Below are positions 1-8,010 of a DNA stretch of 64,000 nucleotides, one piece after another (the stretch's first letter is position 1; each line of letters opens with the position of its first letter). Made by a program: the position numbers and the translations under genes. The notes under the pieces were generated by a model. It was not told where the DNA came from. It did not search any database and saw nothing but the letters and a program-made list of their open reading frames with translations. The DNA comes from DASWTL01 sp966250385 (GTDB lineage: Bacteria > Bacteroidota > Bacteroidia > Sphingobacteriales > Sphingobacteriaceae), in assembly GCA_966250385.1 (NCBI GenBank), contig CBINHC010000008.1:124001-188000 (forward strand), read 5' to 3'.

Positions 1-1591
1 ACATGAGATTCCGGAAATCTTCCATGATGCCGCCCGCACCTGCGCCCGCGCCTCCGGGCATCCGGGGTTCGGCTGTGGTCCTGACCGGGCTCTCATTACG
101 GAAAAGATCCGGCCCGCTCGTTATTACCGCGCCGGTCTTCCTGAAGATCTTCCACTTCCCATCCACCTCCTGCAGTCCTTCCTTAATGAAGGCCGCCGTC
201 TCGCTCGGACCCAAAAACAGGTACCCCGCCGATTTGAGGGAAAAGTGAAGCCGCGAAAGAACCCGCTGCTGCAGGGCCGGACTCATGTAAATGAGCATAT
301 TCCGGCAGGATATCAGGTCGTTAGCGATAAATGGCGGATCTTTGATGACATTATGCCGGGCAAAGACGATCTGCTTGCGGATCCGCTCGATAACGGATAC
401 GTGATTTCCGTTTTTCACGAAGTATGCCTTCCGAAGAGCCGGATCGAGATCGGCCACGGCGGCAGCCAAAAAGCTGTTCTGCCCCGCCAGTGCTATACTG
501 TTACTGTTAATGTCGGTCGCAAAAATCTTGACCTCCAGCGCCTTATCACACTCCTGAAGATAGCGGTCGATCAAAATAGCTACCGAATAGGCCTCCTCAC
601 CTGTGCTGCAGGCCGTAATCCAAACCTTTAGCAACTCCCCCTCATCCTTCATTTGAACAATCTGGGGCAGGACCTTTTTCTCGAGGATCTCAAAGGCGGG
701 CCTGTCCCGGAAAAACCGGGTGACGCCGATCAGAAATTCCCGGCCCAGTTGTGCGGCCTCGTCGCTGTCCGTCCTGAGGAACCCGACATAATCCGGCAGA
801 TTTCCATAACCCAGATGGGACATTCGATTACTGAGTCGCCGGATAAGCGTCGGTGTCTTATAATGATGGAAGTCGTAACCACTGTTCTTGTATACCAGGC
901 GAAAGATCTCTCCCAGCAGTTCCTCGTCGACCTTGCCTTTGCTGAGCACCTGTACCGGGCTCTCCCGGATGTAGCCGAAGATCTCGTCCGGCATCAGCTC
1001 GGGTGGTAAAACGAAATCCGCATGACCGGTTTCAATGGCGCTGTTGGGCATCCCGTCGAATTTGGCGGTAAGCGGATCCTGAACGATCACCATACCCCCG
1101 TGTTCCTTGACAGAGGCAATGCCCCGTGAGCCGTCCGTTCCCGTACCGGAAAGGATGACCGCGATCGACGCACTTTTCCGGTCCTTCGCCAGCGCGTGAA
1201 GAAATATGTCAATTGCCGTGTTGGGGCCCTTTTCCTCCGGCTTCTCTCGCAAAGCAAGTTTCCCGTTGGAAACGGTCATGATCTTGTTGTTCGGGATCAC
1301 ATAGACACATTGCGAATGGATGGTCATGCCGTTTTCCGCTTCGAAGACCTTCATGTGCGTATGGCGCGCAATCAGTTCGACCAGCAGGCTCTTATGGTCG
1401 GGAGACAGGTGCTGGATGATGACAAACGACAGGTTGCCGCCTTGCGGCATATTGTCAAAGAATTCATGGATGGATTCCAGGCCGCCGGCCGAGGCGCCGA
1501 TGGCAATGACATAGTGCTCGTGCCTCGGTGCAGGGCTCTTCCCGGACCTTCCCTTCTGATCCTTACCGGAAATCTCTTTCTGAATACTCAT
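1..1591 (-). CDS. CheB-CheR fusion protein (C-terminus outside window)
   Basis: About 530 residues are visible; the reading frame is still open at the window edge. Residues 25-210 are a CheB methylesterase domain: the nucleophile serine S34 in GASAGG, the histidine in IQHLSPDH and the aspartate in SGTGTDGSRG are all present. There is no receiver domain in front of it. It is followed by a CheR methyltransferase domain with the all-helical N-part (HHYKTPTLIRRL), GVTRFFRD, the SAM-binding TACSTGEEAYS, FATDIN and SCRNMLIYM. Such fusions usually continue into PAS and histidine kinase domains; that part is not visible here. The start ATG lies inside the end of the phytochrome gene (29-nt overlap), so translation is probably coupled. 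By family it would methylate and demethylate glutamates on a chemoreceptor-like partner; no receptor is encoded in the window, so the substrate is unknown. Confidence 0.92.
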   Translation of the reverse strand, partial: MSIQKEISGKDQKGRSGKSPAPRHEHYVIAIGASAGGLESIHEFFDNMPQGGNLSFVIIQHLSPDHKSLLVELIARHTHMKVFEAENGMTIHSQCVYVIPNNKIMTVSNGKLALREKPEEKGPNTAIDIFLHALAKDRKSASIAVILSGTGTDGSRGIASVKEHGGMVIVQDPLTAKFDGMPNSAIETGHADFVLPPELMPDEIFGYIRESPVQVLSKGKVDEELLGEIFRLVYKNSGYDFHHYKTPTLIRRLSNRMSHLGYGNLPDYVGFLRTDSDEAAQLGREFLIGVTRFFRDRPAFEILEKKVLPQIVQMKDEGELLKVWITACSTGEEAYSVAILIDRYLQECDKALEVKIFATDINSNSIALAGQNSFLAAAVADLDPALRKAYFVKNGNHVSVIERIRKQIVFARHNVIKDPPFIANDLISCRNMLIYMSPALQQRVLSRLHFSLKSAGYLFLGPSETAAFIKEGLQEVDGKWKIFRKTGAVITSGPDLFRNESPVRTTAEPRMPGGAGAGAGGIMEDFRNLM

Positions 1592-3071
1592 TAATAAAAT
1601 CCTTCATTTCCGCCGCGACTGTCAGTTCCTGTTCGCTCCAGTCCCGGGCCCTGCCGCGTACCGTTTCCTTCCAGATCCGGAACGAGTTTCGCGGATGGTA
1701 CTTCTTATTGTCTTCTTCGAATTGAATGGCCTCATCGGGATTTCCGCCCCAATTCACTGTCCGGATCGCTTCAGGTCTGAACAGGACGACACAATCGCTC
1801 CTATCCGGATTCATGGGAATGACCATAATTCCGCTGGCCGTCCCGCGGTACTCCGCGGCGTCTTCATACACCTCACTAAGCCCCGGAATCGTCAGCACGG
1901 ATCCCTGGATCCGGCTGTTCAGCCACATCTGCAGGTTTTCCAGCTGATCGTCTGACGGTGTATTTCCGCAGGTATGCATGCCTCCCTGGGAATAAAGGAC
2001 AGCTCCGCCGGCATCCAACAGGTCGGTAATCTTCTCGGGTCCCTTCATAAGACCTTCATGCAGACTTCCGCTGGAATAGACAGCCTGCACGAGACGGAGC
2101 CGGAGCGACTCCATGCGTGCGAGCTGGTCGGCATGTTCCCGGTAGCGGATAGCGGCGATCCGGGTCGCGACATATCCGGACAGCAGCTCGAAAGTTGCGC
2201 ACATTTCATATCCCGGATTCCGGGCCTCCCGGTGGTGACAGGAAATCAGCCCCCAAAGCCGGCCGTCGACCAGAATCCGGGTCGACATGGAAGCCATCAC
2301 CTGCATATTGGCCAGGTACTCCAGATGTACCCCCGCCACGCCGCGAAGATTGCAGTCGGAAAGGTCGAGAAAACTGTTCAGCACCGGATTGATCACCGGA
2401 TAAAGGCTTACCGGCCGGTATTCGCGGTCCGGGATCAGCCGGTACGGGTTTTTCTGATAGAGCTGACGGGCCTGTCTGGGAACATCCGATGCGGGGAATT
2501 TAAGGCCCAGATAGGCATCCATACCCAGCTCCATCGCCTCGGCCAGCACCGTACCATTCCATTCCGAGTCAAACCGATAGACCATCACCTTGTCAAATCC
2601 CGACAACTTTTTCAGCTCAGTAGCCACGACCTGGCACGCTTCGGCAACCGTGCGGGCCGCATCTATGGCATTCATCGCCGGCCGGATATGCTGAAATACG
2701 TGGATAAACTGGTTTCCTGCCTGAACCGGCTCCAGCTCAATGAGAATCAGATCATCCCCGGAATGAACGATGGCCAGCCATTCGGCCGCGTTACCGGAGA
2801 ATCGCATAGGAAGCAGGGCTCTGCCGCCTTTTACCGAAGCCAGACTTTCTGCAGTCTGGTCCATGAGTCCGGGTTCAAGCCAGGAAGCCAGGGATGAGGG
2901 GACGATCTCCTGAACGGGACGGCCAAGGAGAGCCGCCACATTTTCGCTTGCCTGTATAATTTCCAGATTCCTGCTGAGGACCAGCAGGTATCCGTAGGGC
3001 TGAATCAAATTGACAAAATTAAGCGGCAGTGAACCGCAAAAGTCAGAATCGTAATTTTTGTTGGTTGTCAT
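1563..3071 (-). CDS. Bacteriophytochrome photosensory core (PAS-GAF-PHY), no kinase
   Basis: 502 residues. The N-terminal PAS domain carries Cys12 just ahead of NLIQPYGYLL, the position of the biliverdin-attaching cysteine of bacterial phytochromes. The GAF domain (about 135-310) has PASDVPRQAR (D196), H249 and the CHH at 278-280 that surround the chromophore. The PHY domain (about 320-500) has the tongue signatures WGG (441-443) and PRNSF (460-464). The protein stops right after PHY, so the histidine kinase found in most family members is missing; output must go through another protein. It sits between heme oxygenase, which would make its biliverdin, and CheB-CheR, overlapping each by 29 nt. 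The start is fixed by Cys12, since no later Met would keep it. A light-sensing role is a firm family inference; the partner is a guess. Confidence 0.93.
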   Translation of the reverse strand: MTTNKNYDSDFCGSLPLNFVNLIQPYGYLLVLSRNLEIIQASENVAALLGRPVQEIVPSSLASWLEPGLMDQTAESLASVKGGRALLPMRFSGNAAEWLAIVHSGDDLILIELEPVQAGNQFIHVFQHIRPAMNAIDAARTVAEACQVVATELKKLSGFDKVMVYRFDSEWNGTVLAEAMELGMDAYLGLKFPASDVPRQARQLYQKNPYRLIPDREYRPVSLYPVINPVLNSFLDLSDCNLRGVAGVHLEYLANMQVMASMSTRILVDGRLWGLISCHHREARNPGYEMCATFELLSGYVATRIAAIRYREHADQLARMESLRLRLVQAVYSSGSLHEGLMKGPEKITDLLDAGGAVLYSQGGMHTCGNTPSDDQLENLQMWLNSRIQGSVLTIPGLSEVYEDAAEYRGTASGIMVIPMNPDRSDCVVLFRPEAIRTVNWGGNPDEAIQFEEDNKKYHPRNSFRIWKETVRGRARDWSEQELTVAAEMKDFINEYSERDFR

Positions 3072-3627
3072 ATTCGATCACCCAGCTTTCAAATTTTGTA
3101 AATGTATGATGAGCTGCGTCCAGCACTTCGTGGCGTTCGGGAATACTCAGCTTCAGACAATTGATCTGATCTATAAACAGAGCCCACATCCGGGGCGTTT
3201 CGGCACCATACCCGGTAAAGAAGGAAAGTCCGTCACCTGAGATATTGATCTGTTTGCTGATCATGCTGCTGATAGCCTGCCCCCCGAGAGTCGACCCTTC
3301 CAGCACATAAAGAACCCCCACTGCCTGCAGGTGCGTCCCGATTGCCGGAAGTTCCCTGCACAGCACGGCTTCCCCGGCTGTCTCCGGCAGGCTGGCCATG
3401 TCCCGGGCCATAACGTCGGCTTTCCTGCGCCGCTGATAATCAGGCAGAAAAGCGGTATCCAGAAAGGAATCGATCCGAACTTCCAACTCATGATAGTAGC
3501 CGTAGAACAGGCTGAGGATATTATAGTAATCCTGCCGGGAAGAAATTGTTTTTATTTTTTGAATGATCTTCTTCTCCAGGCTGGCATGCGCTTCCCCTGT
3601 ATAAGCTTTGAGTTGGGCTGATAACAT
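3043..3627 (-). CDS. Biliverdin-producing heme oxygenase
   Basis: 194 residues, the usual size for bacterial heme oxygenases of the BphO/HmuO family. It opens heme to biliverdin, CO and iron in the cytoplasm. The proximal histidine is probably H14 in GEAHASLEK, and the distal helix shows the bacterial signature YVLEGSTLGGQ. It is the first gene of an operon with the phytochrome, whose ATG lies in its last codons; this is the standard way to supply the biliverdin chromophore. The 222-bp gap upstream gives room for the operon promoter. Iron acquisition is a less likely role because no heme uptake genes are nearby. Confidence 0.93.
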   Translation of the reverse strand: MLSAQLKAYTGEAHASLEKKIIQKIKTISSRQDYYNILSLFYGYYHELEVRIDSFLDTAFLPDYQRRRKADVMARDMASLPETAGEAVLCRELPAIGTHLQAVGVLYVLEGSTLGGQAISSMISKQINISGDGLSFFTGYGAETPRMWALFIDQINCLKLSIPERHEVLDAAHHTFTKFESWVIEYDNQQKLRF

Positions 3628-3675
3628 AGGTTAGTTAATTCTATCTGACAGACGACAACTCTGATCCAGATGATA

Positions 3676-3708
3676 CAATTATACGCAAATTGTTTTTCTT
3701 GGCCGAAA
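3676..3708 (-). promoter_or_regulatory. Candidate promoter of the heme oxygenase-phytochrome operon
   Basis: On the minus strand TTTC at 3708-3705 is followed after 21 nt by TATAATTG at 3683-3676, close to the Bacteroidota pattern TTTG-N19-21-TAnnTTTG with one mismatch in each box. It lies about 50 nt before the heme oxygenase ATG. Pattern match only. Confidence 0.35.
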
Positions 3709-3720
3709 TCCCTTTTTAAA

Positions 3721-3764
3721 GAGCGGACACACATGTCCATGAAGGCCGAAAGCCCCGTCCGCTC
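3721..3764 (-). terminator. Inverted repeat, possible terminator of the CLC gene
   Basis: GAGCGGAC at 3721-3728 pairs with GTCCGCTC at 3757-3764, with a smaller nested GGAC/GTCC pair inside. Read on the minus strand the stem is followed directly by TTTAAAAA. It lies between the CLC gene and the heme oxygenase operon, which point the same way, so it may separate the two transcripts; it could also be a leader structure. Confidence 0.35.
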
Positions 3765-3840
3765 GGGCACCATAGGGTACAAGCGGACAGGGCTGTTCAC
3801 GAATGATTCCAAGGCCCCGCGGGCCGGCGGTTCGTCGGAG

Positions 3841-3858
3841 GGCCGGTTGCTACCGGCC
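3841..3858 (-). terminator. GC-rich hairpin over the CLC stop codon
   Basis: On the minus strand GGCCGGT-AGCA-ACCGGCC forms a perfect 7-bp stem with a 4-nt loop and contains the stop codon of the CLC gene. No T-run follows, so a terminator role is only possible, not shown. Confidence 0.35.
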
Positions 3859-5718
3859 GGCCTTCAGTATTTCTTTTCCGCGCAGCAACATCTTTTTCCT
3901 TTCTCTGCGGATAGACAACAGGATCCGGGCTTCCTGATTCTCTTCCAGCGCGGCGCCATAGGCAGCCATGATCTGGCCGAAGGTGAGCACGCCGATCACC
4001 TTTTGATCCGCGTCAGCAACCGCAAGGAGATCGGCACCGGTTCCGGACATCAGGCGGACCGCATCGGTAACCGGGTCCGCAGGGCTGACGGCGGGAACAT
4101 GCTCCCGGACCAGCGTACCGATGGTCGCATCGGCTGACCTGGCTTCATAGAGCCTGGCAACGCTGAGCTGCCCCTGTCCGCGCTGCTGGTCATCGACCAC
4201 CAGGAAGCTGCTTTCCCTAATCGGGTGGGCGGCCAGGTATTCCCGTACCTCCCCGACCGTACTGGCCGCGCTCAGGATCGGGGTTCCGTCCCGCAGGACG
4301 TCCGACACACGCATTTTTCCGAGCACATCAGGTTCATAGGAGTGCGGCGTCACCACTCCCCTGCGGGCGATCTTCTCAGTCATGATGGTATTTTTCATGA
4401 AGATAAAGGAGACCAGGTACGAGCCTGTACAGGCGGCCAGCAGCGGAAGCAGGGCGTGACTTTGCATGGTCGCCTCCATGGCAAACGTTATACTGGTCAG
4501 GTATGCCCGCGATGCGCCGGCGAACATCGAGGCCATGCCGATCAGCGCCGAAGTCGGGACATTGATCCCGGATTCCGGGAAAAGAGTCTGGATCAGCATG
4601 CCGATAATGGCACCGGCGGCTCCGCCGATTGTCATTAGCGGTGCAAGTGTTCCTCCGGAAGTTCCGCTGCCCAGGGCAATGGACCAGGAGATCAGTTTGA
4701 AAAGAAACAGGCTCAGCAGAAACGCCAGCGACAATTTCCCGGAAAGTACGCCCAGGATGTTGTCGTAACCGACTCCAAGCGTATAGGGATGAAAATAGCC
4801 GACGATACCCACGGCCAGACCGCCTATTGCTGGCCACCACATCCAGTGAATCGGCAGCTTTTCAAAGGCGTCTTCAATAAAATATACCAGTTTGGTCAGA
4901 GCCAGCGAGGCGAAGCCGATCACGATACCGATCCCGCTGTAAATCCCCAGTGCGAGGTTGGTCGGTACTTCGAGGTCCGGCATCGGAAAAACCGGCCCGG
5001 AATCGAACAGCAGGTGGTGTCCTGCCGCTCCGGTAATACAGGCCAGGGCTACCGGCAAGATGGCCTTCGGGGAGAACTCGAACAGCAGTAACTCGATGGC
5101 CAGGAACACAGCGGCTATGGGGGTTCCGAATATCGCGGACATCCCCGCCGTCGCGCCTGCCGCCAGAATAATCTTCCGTTCATTGGAGGTCACTTTGATC
5201 AGCTGTCCCAGCGTGGAACCCAGCGCGCCGCCGGTTGCAATGATCGGCCCCTCGGCTCCGAACGGACCGCCCGATCCGATGGCAATGGCTGAAGAAACCG
5301 GCTTCAGGAAGGCCATGGACGGTTTGATCCGGCTTTCATTCGTCAGGATCTGTTCCATAGCTTCCGGAATACCGTGTCCGCGGATCGCCTTTGACCCGTA
5401 AAGTGCCATCAGCCCGACCAGGATACCTCCCGCAACCGGCACCAGGATAACCCACATCCCCAGCTGGTTATCTGCGGGACTACGGACTCCGAAGTCGGAA
5501 ATCCCATAGAAAGCCAGGTTGGTCACCAGGTCGATCAGGTATATCAGGATCTTGGCTACCACGGCGACGACCATACCCAGAAGCACACTCAGCACTGAAA
5601 TTCGAAGAAGACGCTTCTTTTGAAAAGATCTTACATCAACGTCATTCTGTTCTTTCCGGATTTCGCTAAGGGATGGCGAGATGGGAATACCTTTTTCACT
5701 ATGCACGGTTTGGATCAT
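3850..5718 (-). CDS. CLC-type chloride channel/transporter with CBS domains
   Basis: 622 residues from the chosen start; an ATG 42 nt further upstream (5760) is in frame, but a strong promoter element (5738-5745) lies inside that extension, so I take the ATG at 5718. The N-terminal 430 residues are a polytopic CLC membrane domain with the pore motifs GHGIP, GAEGP (gating glutamate) and GTSGGTLAP. In the helix matching IIEEM of E. coli ClcA the second glutamate, which relays protons in H+/Cl- exchangers, is Leu (AIELLLFEF). The serine of the GSGIP loop is His here, as I recall for a large bacterial subfamily. The C-terminus (about 470-600) is a pair of CBS domains in the cytoplasm. It is divergent from a Crp/Fnr gene, which may regulate it. 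Confidence 0.9.
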   Translation of the reverse strand: MIQTVHSEKGIPISPSLSEIRKEQNDVDVRSFQKKRLLRISVLSVLLGMVVAVVAKILIYLIDLVTNLAFYGISDFGVRSPADNQLGMWVILVPVAGGILVGLMALYGSKAIRGHGIPEAMEQILTNESRIKPSMAFLKPVSSAIAIGSGGPFGAEGPIIATGGALGSTLGQLIKVTSNERKIILAAGATAGMSAIFGTPIAAVFLAIELLLFEFSPKAILPVALACITGAAGHHLLFDSGPVFPMPDLEVPTNLALGIYSGIGIVIGFASLALTKLVYFIEDAFEKLPIHWMWWPAIGGLAVGIVGYFHPYTLGVGYDNILGVLSGKLSLAFLLSLFLFKLISWSIALGSGTSGGTLAPLMTIGGAAGAIIGMLIQTLFPESGINVPTSALIGMASMFAGASRAYLTSITFAMEATMQSHALLPLLAACTGSYLVSFIFMKNTIMTEKIARRGVVTPHSYEPDVLGKMRVSDVLRDGTPILSAASTVGEVREYLAAHPIRESSFLVVDDQQRGQGQLSVARLYEARSADATIGTLVREHVPAVSPADPVTDAVRLMSGTGADLLAVADADQKVIGVLTFGQIMAAYGAALEENQEARILLSIRRERKKMLLRGKEILKAGR

Positions 5719-5737
5719 CGGTCTGTGTTTAAAACCG

Positions 5738-5768
5738 CAAAAGTACGGATTCCGGGACAACCTGAAAA
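5738..5768 (-). promoter_or_regulatory. Bacteroidota-type promoter of the CLC gene
   Basis: On the minus strand the perfect -7 box TACTTTTG (5745-5738) is preceded after 19 nt by TTTT (5768-5765). The transcript would begin about 5732, leaving a leader of roughly 14 nt before the ATG at 5718. This argues against the longer ORF start at 5760. Confidence 0.55.
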
Positions 5769-5852
5769 GTGTTATTATGAAAATGGCAATAATAAAACAC
5801 TATTATTTGGACCATACTGCCCCGAAAAGATAACCTTTGAAAGGTATTTCAA

Positions 5853-5885
5853 TTTTCAGTCGGCCCATATAAATCGCTAGTTTTG
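5853..5885 (+). promoter_or_regulatory. Bacteroidota-type promoter of the Crp/Fnr gene
   Basis: A perfect -7 box TAGTTTTG (5878-5885) is preceded after 21 nt by TTTT (5853-5856). The box ends only 6 nt before the ATG at 5892, so the message is probably leaderless or nearly so. Confidence 0.55.
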
Positions 5886-5891
5886 CGGATC

Positions 5892-6602
5892 ATGAAGAAA
5901 GTATCCGATCGTTGTAATCTGAAAGATTGTTTCCTTTGCCGGCTGTGCGTTCCTGACTGGATCCCGGCGCTGGCTTTGGGGAAGGAAAACTACGTCCTGA
6001 AAAAAGGGGAACGGCTTTTCAGCGAAGGCGACCAGGTCGCCGGGATCTTTTTCGTGTACCAGGGTGCGCTGAAGGTCCATAAACGCTGGGAGGACCAGAA
6101 GGAGCTCATCCTGCGGTTTGCCCGGAAAGGCGATATCGTCGGTCATCTCGGGCTGGGAAGCAACCCTGTCTATCCCCTGTCGGCTACAGCCCTGGAACCG
6201 TCGGTCGTATGTTTTCTGCCCATGCCTTTTTTTGAGAGCACACTGAAGGTCAATACCGACCTTACCTACCAGCTGATGCGATTCTTTGCCAACGAGCTGC
6301 AGGATTCCCAGAAACGGATGGGTGATCTTGCGCATATGCCGGTCCGATCCCGGGTCGCCCAATCGATCCTTTTACTTCGAAAACAGTTCGGCGTCAATCC
6401 TTCGGGATTTATTGATCTGGAGATTACCCGGCAGGATCTGGCCTCCTACGCCGGTACCACCTACGAGACCTTCTTCAAGGTCAGCAACGACCTGACCCGT
6501 GAGAAGCTGATCCTCCTCAGCGGGAAAAACGTCGGAATCCTGCATGAAGAAGCGCTGCTGCAACTGGTCGGGGAAAACGCTGATATGCTGCCGCCGGCTT
6601 GA
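5892..6602 (+). CDS. Crp/Fnr-family regulator with cysteine-rich N-terminus
   Basis: 236 residues from the ATG; an upstream TTG at 5883 is in frame but overlaps the promoter. Residues 20-130 form a cNMP-binding-type beta roll (KKGERLFSEGD, ELILRFARKGDIVGHLG). The C-terminus is a Crp-type winged helix (RQDLASYAGTTYETFFKVS). Four cysteines cluster at the start (C8, C13, C16, C19) and a fifth, C107 in SVVCFLP, sits where E. coli FNR has its core cysteine ligand C122 (MVCEIPF). An oxygen- or NO-sensing Fe-S cluster is therefore plausible, although the spacing differs from FNR. In the recognition helix the FNR pattern ETxSR reads ETFFK, so the DNA site should differ from the classic FNR box. The gene is divergent from the CLC transporter with 173 bp between the starts. 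Family is clear; the cofactor is inference. Confidence 0.88.
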   Translation: MKKVSDRCNLKDCFLCRLCVPDWIPALALGKENYVLKKGERLFSEGDQVAGIFFVYQGALKVHKRWEDQKELILRFARKGDIVGHLGLGSNPVYPLSATALEPSVVCFLPMPFFESTLKVNTDLTYQLMRFFANELQDSQKRMGDLAHMPVRSRVAQSILLLRKQFGVNPSGFIDLEITRQDLASYAGTTYETFFKVSNDLTREKLILLSGKNVGILHEEALLQLVGENADMLPPA

Positions 6603-6719
6603 CATAACGCCGTTTCCTCCGAAGGATCCGGATCCGGCCGTTAAAGAACAAACTGTCCGATATCGAACGCTTTTGGAAACCTGTAGTGCTGCAACTTTCA
6701 GATTATCAGCATGTTAACT

Positions 6720-6736
6720 TTGGCACCGCTTTGGAA
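6720..6736 (+). promoter_or_regulatory. Sigma-54-like promoter of the efflux operon
   Basis: TTGGCAC at 6720-6726 matches the -24 box, and TTTGGAA at 6730-6736 sits where the -12 TTGC box belongs, with the -12 GC reading GA. The predicted start is near 6747, 13 nt before the adaptor ATG. The operon encodes its own sigma-54 activator (12645-14012), which makes the match more believable. A partial palindrome TGCTG (6687-6691)/CAGCA (6707-6711) and CGATATCG (6658-6665) lie upstream as possible activator sites. Confidence 0.5.
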
Positions 6737-6759
6737 TAAAGGGTTTCCAAAAACAGAAC

Positions 6760-8010
6760 ATGGATAAGCTGATATCTGGGGACATCATTCGTAAACGCAA
6801 ACAAAAGGGGTGGATCCTTGCACTGGCCAGTCTGCTCGCCCTTTGCGGGGCAGTCTGGCTGCTACGGACTGCGGTGAAGTCTTCCGTAAAAAGATCGGAG
6901 ATCACTACCGCGGTTGTAGAAGCAGGCAGCGTCGAAAACACGATCAATGCATCCGGTGAGGTCCTTCCCGAATTCGAGCAGGTGATCACCAGTCCAATCA
7001 ACTCATCCATTCAGAACGTGCTGATCGATGCGGGAACCGCGGTCCGTCCCAAGCAGCAGATACTGACGCTGGATAAGGCTTCTACCCTGGCCGAACTGGA
7101 AAAACAGAAATTTCAGCTGGAGGCGAAGAAAAACAACATTCAGAAGATGAAGCTGGAACTCGACAAGAGCTTTTTTGACCTGAAATCCAACAACACCATC
7201 AAACAACTGAAGATCAGCAGCCTGCAGGCTACTCTGGAAGACATCAAACGCCTTTACAAAGCCGGCGGCGCTACCCGTGAGGACATCGCCCAGGCGGAAC
7301 TGAACCTGAAGGTGGCTCAGCTGGAGAAACAGCAGCTCGAAAATGAGATCCGGAATAAGGTAGCGACCATGAAGACCGAGATGCGTGAGGTGGAGCTTGC
7401 CGCGGCCATCCAGGAAAATGATCTTCGGGACCTGGAAAAGAAGATCGCCCGGACGGACATCGTGACCAACCGGAACGGGGTGCTCACCTGGGTTAACCGG
7501 AACCTGGGTGCCAGTATCAAGGAAGGTGAAACCCTCGCCCGTATCGCAGACCTCCGGAGCTTCAAAGTTTCCGGAACCGTGGGTGACGGCTACCTGGATA
7601 TCCTGCAGAAAGGCATGCCGGCGATCATCCGGATCAATGACAACAAGATCACCGGAATCGTCTCCAATATATCGCCCAGCGTTCAGAACGGGTTGATCTC
7701 ATTTGACATTCAGCTGGACCAGCGCGACAATAAGCTGCTGCGCCCGAACCTGAAGGTGGACGTGTTCCTGGTCACCGCCGCCAAAAGCGACGTACTGCGC
7801 GTCGCCAATGGTGCGGCATTCAAGGGAAGCGACATCCAGGATATTTTCATCGTAAAGGGGGACAAGGCGGAAAAGAGGACCGTTCATACCGGCCTGTCAA
7901 ATTTCGATTTTATCGAAATCAGGGATCACGTGAAGCCTGGCGATGTGGTCATCACCAGTGACATGAGCGGTTACAAAAACTCCCGGGAGATCATCATAGA
8001 AAACCACTGA
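6760..8010 (+). CDS. HlyD-family periplasmic adaptor (membrane fusion protein)
   Basis: 416 residues. One N-terminal transmembrane helix (about 17-35) anchors the protein in the inner membrane. It is followed by a lipoyl-like half-motif (SGEVLP), a long Lys/Glu-rich alpha-hairpin (about 105-235), the second lipoyl half (TDIVTNRNGVLTWV) and a beta-barrel/membrane-proximal domain to the end. This is the order seen in MacA/HlyD adaptors that link an ABC transporter to TolC. It is the first gene of the export operon; the TolC gene starts in its stop codon (TGATG). The substrate cannot be told. Confidence 0.92.
   Translation: MDKLISGDIIRKRKQKGWILALASLLALCGAVWLLRTAVKSSVKRSEITTAVVEAGSVENTINASGEVLPEFEQVITSPINSSIQNVLIDAGTAVRPKQQILTLDKASTLAELEKQKFQLEAKKNNIQKMKLELDKSFFDLKSNNTIKQLKISSLQATLEDIKRLYKAGGATREDIAQAELNLKVAQLEKQQLENEIRNKVATMKTEMREVELAAAIQENDLRDLEKKIARTDIVTNRNGVLTWVNRNLGASIKEGETLARIADLRSFKVSGTVGDGYLDILQKGMPAIIRINDNKITGIVSNISPSVQNGLISFDIQLDQRDNKLLRPNLKVDVFLVTAAKSDVLRVANGAAFKGSDIQDIFIVKGDKAEKRTVHTGLSNFDFIEIRDHVKPGDVVITSDMSGYKNSREIIIENH

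Noticed and set aside
1974..2897. A 307-residue plus-strand ORF
   Set aside because: It lies wholly opposite the phytochrome gene, whose conserved motifs prove the other strand; its product has no recognisable feature.
6624..6640. GGATCCGGATCCGG repeat after the Crp/Fnr gene
   Set aside because: Short GC-rich palindromes of this kind (CCGG, GATC) are scattered through the window and no T-run follows, so I do not call it a terminator or operator.
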